Source: Bolinopsis microptera (taxonomy: Eukaryota; Ctenophora; Tentaculata; Lobata; Bolinopsidae). From it: a stretch of 60,000 nt of DNA. The position numbers and the translations under genes were made by a program. How positions within the stretch are numbered: the stretch's first letter is position 1; each line of letters opens with the position of its first letter. Below, piece by piece: positions 56,332 to 60,000 of this stretch. Where the stretch lies: NCBI RefSeq assembly GCF_026151205.1, contig NC_087079.1:13604945-13664944 (forward strand), in the 5' to 3' direction. Under the pieces are notes generated by a model. That model was not told the DNA's origin, did no database searches, and worked only from the letters and a program-made list of their open reading frames with translations.

Positions 56332-57050
56332 GTCCTGAAGTTGAAAAGCATCACTTGAATTGAAATTTCATCCAGCAGGATGATATTAACTCCATTGAAC
56401 TGGAGGGTAAACCACGGTCAGATGGCTGATAAAGAAACACGTGAACTTTAACCACCTGCACTGTCGGTTATTGTTTGGAATACATCTTAAATTTCCCTTG
56501 AAGAGGTAGTCAGACTAAATAAATGGTGTTTGTTCCTGGACCTTATAACTCCAACTGGTGAGTAAATAAGTGAAGCAGGCACGTGCAGCTCCACTGTACC
56601 TTTTGTTAAACTAACTTTCTCGGAACCGGATCCTGCCCTTCCCTAGAAGTCGAACAAAAATTGAGAGCTTTTTTATTCGTGAACATGCGTTCTAAGAATT
56701 TGCACCTGTTGGAGCATTATTCTAGAAACAAAGAGCCTTTATCAATAAAGGTGGTTTGAAAGAGCCTGATAAGTTGACATGGTGTGGGGAGGCCCTGTGA
56801 AGGAAGCTGCGACGGTAAGACTGCTGTAGGCAGAGAGCCCTGTGGAGGCAGGATTGAGGAGAGTTACGAATATTATATAAGCAGTGGTCTGAGGTCCAGA
56901 TATCAGAAGGTATAGTAGCCTTAGTTTTATTGGACTGTATCGTTATGACGTGTCAACTGTCAACCGGCAAGTTCCCATGCAACAACAATCAGCATCGTGA
57001 TTGAGGGCAGGGTCATTTTATAATTGCTTGGTTTGTTACCTTCTCTTACA

Positions 57051-57147
57051 GTTGTTGAAACCCCGATTTAACGCTATATTTTAACGTAGGTCTGGTTAGA
57101 TTTTTCTGTAACATTCGGCATTTTGTTCAATTTTAATCAGGGTTTAA
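57051..57147. mobile_element. Pogo/Tigger-like MITE, 97 bp
   Basis: TACAGTTGTTGAAACCCCGA at the left and the inverse of the right end, TACAGTTAAACCCTGATTAA, share the CAGT..AAACCC.GATT terminal pattern with TA edges. The same pattern occurs in the MITE inside repeat E. It lies 180 bases upstream of the pentraxin start codon. Confidence 0.45.
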
Positions 57148-57331
57148 CTGTATTCGGTTAAGAAAATTAGCTAATAGCTACCATTTAACTAACAATGATT
57201 GGTCCTCTTCTTTTTAATTTAAACAGACAAGCAATAATTAAACAATTAGGGTTTAAGCTAAAATAAGTTAAAATAACAAACGTATTTATAAATGATCAGT
57301 ATTCACTATTCAGTAATCTTAAACCAGGATC

Positions 57332-58388
57332 ATGTTTTTGCAACTCCTAACAGCCCTGCTAGCCCTCCATTGCACCATCCCCACTATATCGGCATCAGAG
57401 AGATCCTTAACAAAGGCACTGCAGTTCGGTAGCACTCTTGATGACTACATACAGTTTTCACCTGATATGAGCCAGGTCAAAGACTCCCTAACGGTGTGTT
57501 CATGGGTAAAGAAGCAGCTGACTGGCACCTACAGAACCTGGTTTAGCTACAAAACGTCCACACACAGTTACGAGATCCTAATATCGGATGCTGGTATCTA
57601 CAACTGGATTCACAACATCTTCAACATCCTGAGAAGAGCTGTTACAGTGCCCCTCAACACGTGGACTCATCAATGTCATAGTTGGTCAGCAAGCACTGGG
57701 ACAATGAAAACCTACTATAATGGTACTCTGATAGGGTCTAAAAGTGTTTGGACCTCAGTTCCAATCGAAGAGGGGGGTGTCATCACTCTGGGACACGATG
57801 CTGCCAGCCCACATAACCATGAAATATTCGGTGGGCAGCTGATGAAACTAGATATATTTGGAAAAGTGCTCAGTTCAAAAGAAATTGCAGAGTTATACAA
57901 CGCTGGTAGATGTTCAGATGTAGAAAAGAAGCACCAGGAAGTCAGGTTCATCACCTGGGAGAGCATCCTGAGTCAGGACAGAACTGGTAATGTCTCAGAA
58001 GTGGATTCTGGGTGTCCTGCTGAAGAAGAAGAGGAGGAAGAAAAGGATGATTGTGAGTTTACTCACAGTATTTGGGACATACTCTATGATCAGAACTATT
58101 TTAACCAAACACTGACCGCCGAGAAACTTGCTGAAGTAAAGGATGCTTGGAACATGATAGTAAAAGATGCTTCGAACATGATGGGTAAGTGCATGTTGAG
58201 TAAAAAGTAAAAAAACCATATTTGTATTTATTATAACTACGTTATTGCACGTGGAATAATTCATTTTATGCAATTAACTAAGTTATTGATTTTCAGATCG
58301 TTTTGTCGGTTCCAGGATCACAGAGGATGTTATAGATCATTTCAAGATAAATCATCCTATGCCAGTAGAGGAAGATGACAGCAGCTAG
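57332..58388 (+). CDS. Secreted pentraxin/LamG-domain protein (two exons, 314 aa)
   Basis: Exon 1 is 57,332-58,184 (donor gtaagt) and exon 2 58,297-58,388 (acceptor tttcag), joining in phase and ending EEDDSS. Residues 1-21 are a signal peptide (MFLQLLTALLALHCTIPTIS). Residues about 28-195 form a concanavalin/LamG jelly-roll fold. The pentraxin signature H-x-C-x-S-W-x-S is exact at 113-119 (HQCHSWS), with partner Cys at 56 (LTVCSW). EIAELYNAGRC near 190 is the usual end of this fold. An acidic stretch (about residues 230-240) and a helical tail follow that I cannot assign. Pentraxins are secreted, often calcium-dependent binding proteins used in innate recognition; the ligand here is unknown. 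Transcribed away from RMND5, 1.6 kb apart. Confidence 0.9.
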
Positions 58389-58784
58389 AGAACCGAAGTG
58401 AATCAACTTCATCGGTTTATCTCTGACAGCAGTTGACTTCCGACTCTTCTGGCTGACAAGGACTTGAATCATCTGCAGACTCCCTCTGCTGACCGTGTGA
58501 AGAAAGCTGTTTCCAATCGCTGCAACCCGTATAGCCCAGTTCTCATCATCCTTCTGTGCAGCTCTTCTCACACTCTTATTAGCAAGAGAATACTCAGAAC
58601 TATAGAATCCATCACTTGGGCAATTCTGCTTTAAACATACATCCCCCGAGATAAGAATCCTTTGTCTCTTGTGACAAGTTCTTGCTTTCGTCCTCCCGGC
58701 GCGGCGTTGAACCAAAAAACCTCCAAAGAAACCTCCCTGATGCCCCCTTGACCACCTCCCACCCTCCATCCGAAACTCTTCCAC
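58293..58784 (-). CDS. Doubtful antisense open frame over the pentraxin 3' end
   Basis: A 163-codon frame runs opposite to exon 2 and the 3' flank of the pentraxin gene. Its C-terminal part has a possible membrane segment (LIHFGSLAAVIFLYW) and the N-terminal part is Gly/Arg-rich. It matches no family I know. Overlap with a real exon on the other strand makes chance likely, although the middle (KSVRRAAQKDDENWAIRVAA) looks protein-like. Confidence 0.2.
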   Translation of the reverse strand: MEEFRMEGGRWSRGHQGGFFGGFLVQRRAGRTKARTCHKRQRILISGDVCLKQNCPSDGFYSSEYSLANKSVRRAAQKDDENWAIRVAAIGNSFLHTVSRGSLQMIQVLVSQKSRKSTAVRDKPMKLIHFGSLAAVIFLYWHRMIYLEMIYNILCDPGTDKTI

Positions 58785-58871
58785 CGCAGACCACTGAATC
58801 GGTTATGCAGTGCGATGCAATACTCCTGCACCTAGATTGTTCACGCAGATGCTCGTAGCTGGTGCTTTTCT

Positions 58872-59062
58872 ATGTAACGATACACCAACTTTAATAGCTC
58901 TACACTTGTTCACTTTCAGATTCACTATTGTTGGAGTTACACCAGACGTAAGACGTCACTAGTTCTTATCTTGTTAAGAATACACCATACTTCACTATAT
59001 ATTATGTTGTTACGATACACCAGACTTTAGTAGCTCTAACGGTTGTTCACTGTCAGAATACT
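58872..59062 (+). repeat. Imperfect ~135-bp tandem repeat
   Basis: GTAACGATACACCAACTTTA with TAGCTCTACACTTGTTCACT (58,876-58,917) recurs at 59,013-59,054 as GTTACGATACACCAGACTTT with TAGCTCTAACGGTTGTTCAC. A shorter piece (AATACACCATACTTCACTA) lies between. Confidence 0.6.
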
Positions 59063-60000
59063 CCAGAAAGCTTCTAATAATATAGATATACTAGGAATAA
59101 TACTAATAGAGGGGGCCAAAAGTGCCGTACCGCCGTTACTTCGTGTTCAATAAATTTTGAGACCTGTTATTTTGCAGATGCATTATGTAACTCTTCATTC
59201 GGAATCCGTCGTCAACATTCCGAAAATTCGAATATTTCAGAAGATATTAAATCCAATAATGTTTTAAAATGATTTATCTTTCAGAAACTCAGCAACCGCG
59301 GCCGGAATTAATGCCGAAATCATTTGAAAATTCTCGTCGATATTGTTGGAACCATGCGTTTGAAAATCTATAGAGATTGGAGGTCGCCCGATTTAGTTAT
59401 TGAATAATGAATGTATAACCAAGGTATGTGATATATGAGTTGCAAGTGACCCATGCAACTACCATGTGGGCTAGTATTCATTTCTCAACCTCCGGTTTTT
59501 GTGCAACCAACGTGATTCAAGCGATATGGGTCGCTCTGGATGCCTTTTAAGTACTTTTCAAATACATCTAATGTTTGGATTTTTTAATTAAGCAAAAATA
59601 TGAAAGAAATCCTTTAAGGTAAGCCTTAAACAAATCTTTTACGTTTCATCTAATGTGGCTTAGTATATTTCAGGAGACTGAAGAAATCCAAAGATAGACC
59701 AATAATGACAGTCAGAGGACAATTTTTATAAACCTTAACAGAAAAAGAAAGGAGGGCGTGCTGGGATGAACGAGATATTGCTCCGCAGCTCGTTTCCTGG
59801 ACCTTACTTCATACAAGTACCCCATCCGAACCTACAAGCAGAAACACAAACCTACCACAGAACCTCAACTTCCCGCCAGAACCCAAACCGTTCTAATTGC
59901 CCATGTTAGCTGAAGATTGTTTCTATATTAGAAAAAGAGCTATAGATTGTAGTTGGGTATATTTTAATTGTTGTGTAATAATGTGTAAGTAACTGAGCCG
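59063..60000. other. Intergenic sequence, no gene seen
   Basis: No open frame of useful length and no recognisable domain on either strand. The last 250 bases are moderately AC-rich with several short open stretches that do not form a convincing exon. Confidence 0.5.

Overview
The window looks like nuclear DNA of an invertebrate animal. The genes have spliceosomal introns (GT..AG). The recognisable products are animal and ciliary proteins: ENO4, WDR35/IFT121, the RMND5 subunit of the CTLH ubiquitin ligase, a BTB protein and a pentraxin. Telomere-like TTAGGG/TCAGGG repeats, a Penelope-like retroelement relic, LINE fragments, a tRNA-derived SINE and many MITE-like elements fit the same picture. 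An early-branching animal such as a cnidarian is plausible, but the sequence alone does not prove it.

The left half (1-31.8 kb) is almost free of genes. Bases 1 to about 10,400 have abnormal homopolymer runs and look like unpolished consensus. They include roughly 50 garbled copies of a 99-bp satellite that reappears almost perfectly at 23,374-26,567. Then follow a telomere-like array bounded by palindromes (10.5-10.9 kb), a Penelope-like relic (11.2-12.1 kb), a 550-bp MITE (14.6-15.1 kb), a 2.6-kb terminal-inverted-repeat (TIR) element full of a recurring GTGAC..TTTAC motif (15.6-18.3 kb), and a 230-235-bp satellite split by a 2.65-kb foldback element with a 6-bp target duplication (18.8-21.5 kb). 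After the clean 99-bp array come repeat E (copy A), itself split by a second copy of the TIR element (26.8-30.4 kb), and a stack of repeats with (TTA)n tails.

The genic part begins with ENO4 (+, 3 exons, 32.6-34.9 kb). The first three exons of WDR35 follow (+, 35.4-36.3 kb), and no further WDR35 exon is visible. From 36.3 to 48 kb lie a hAT remnant, an inverted copy of repeat E (copy B) split by a 3.4-kb giant palindrome, and a LINE fragment. RMND5 (-, nine exons reconstructed here, 55.7-48.1 kb) carries an intronless BTB gene inside its intron 6 and has an apparent 1-base frameshift just before its C-terminus. A divergently transcribed secreted pentraxin (+, two exons, 57.3-58.4 kb) follows. 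The last 1.5 kb has no convincing gene.

The two nested repeat-E copies act as each other's empty sites. They show directly that both the TIR/iteron element and the 3.4-kb palindrome arrived by insertion. These mobile elements are the most promising undescribed features. All exon boundaries were worked out by eye from splice sites, reading phase and known family sequence; none is confirmed by transcripts.
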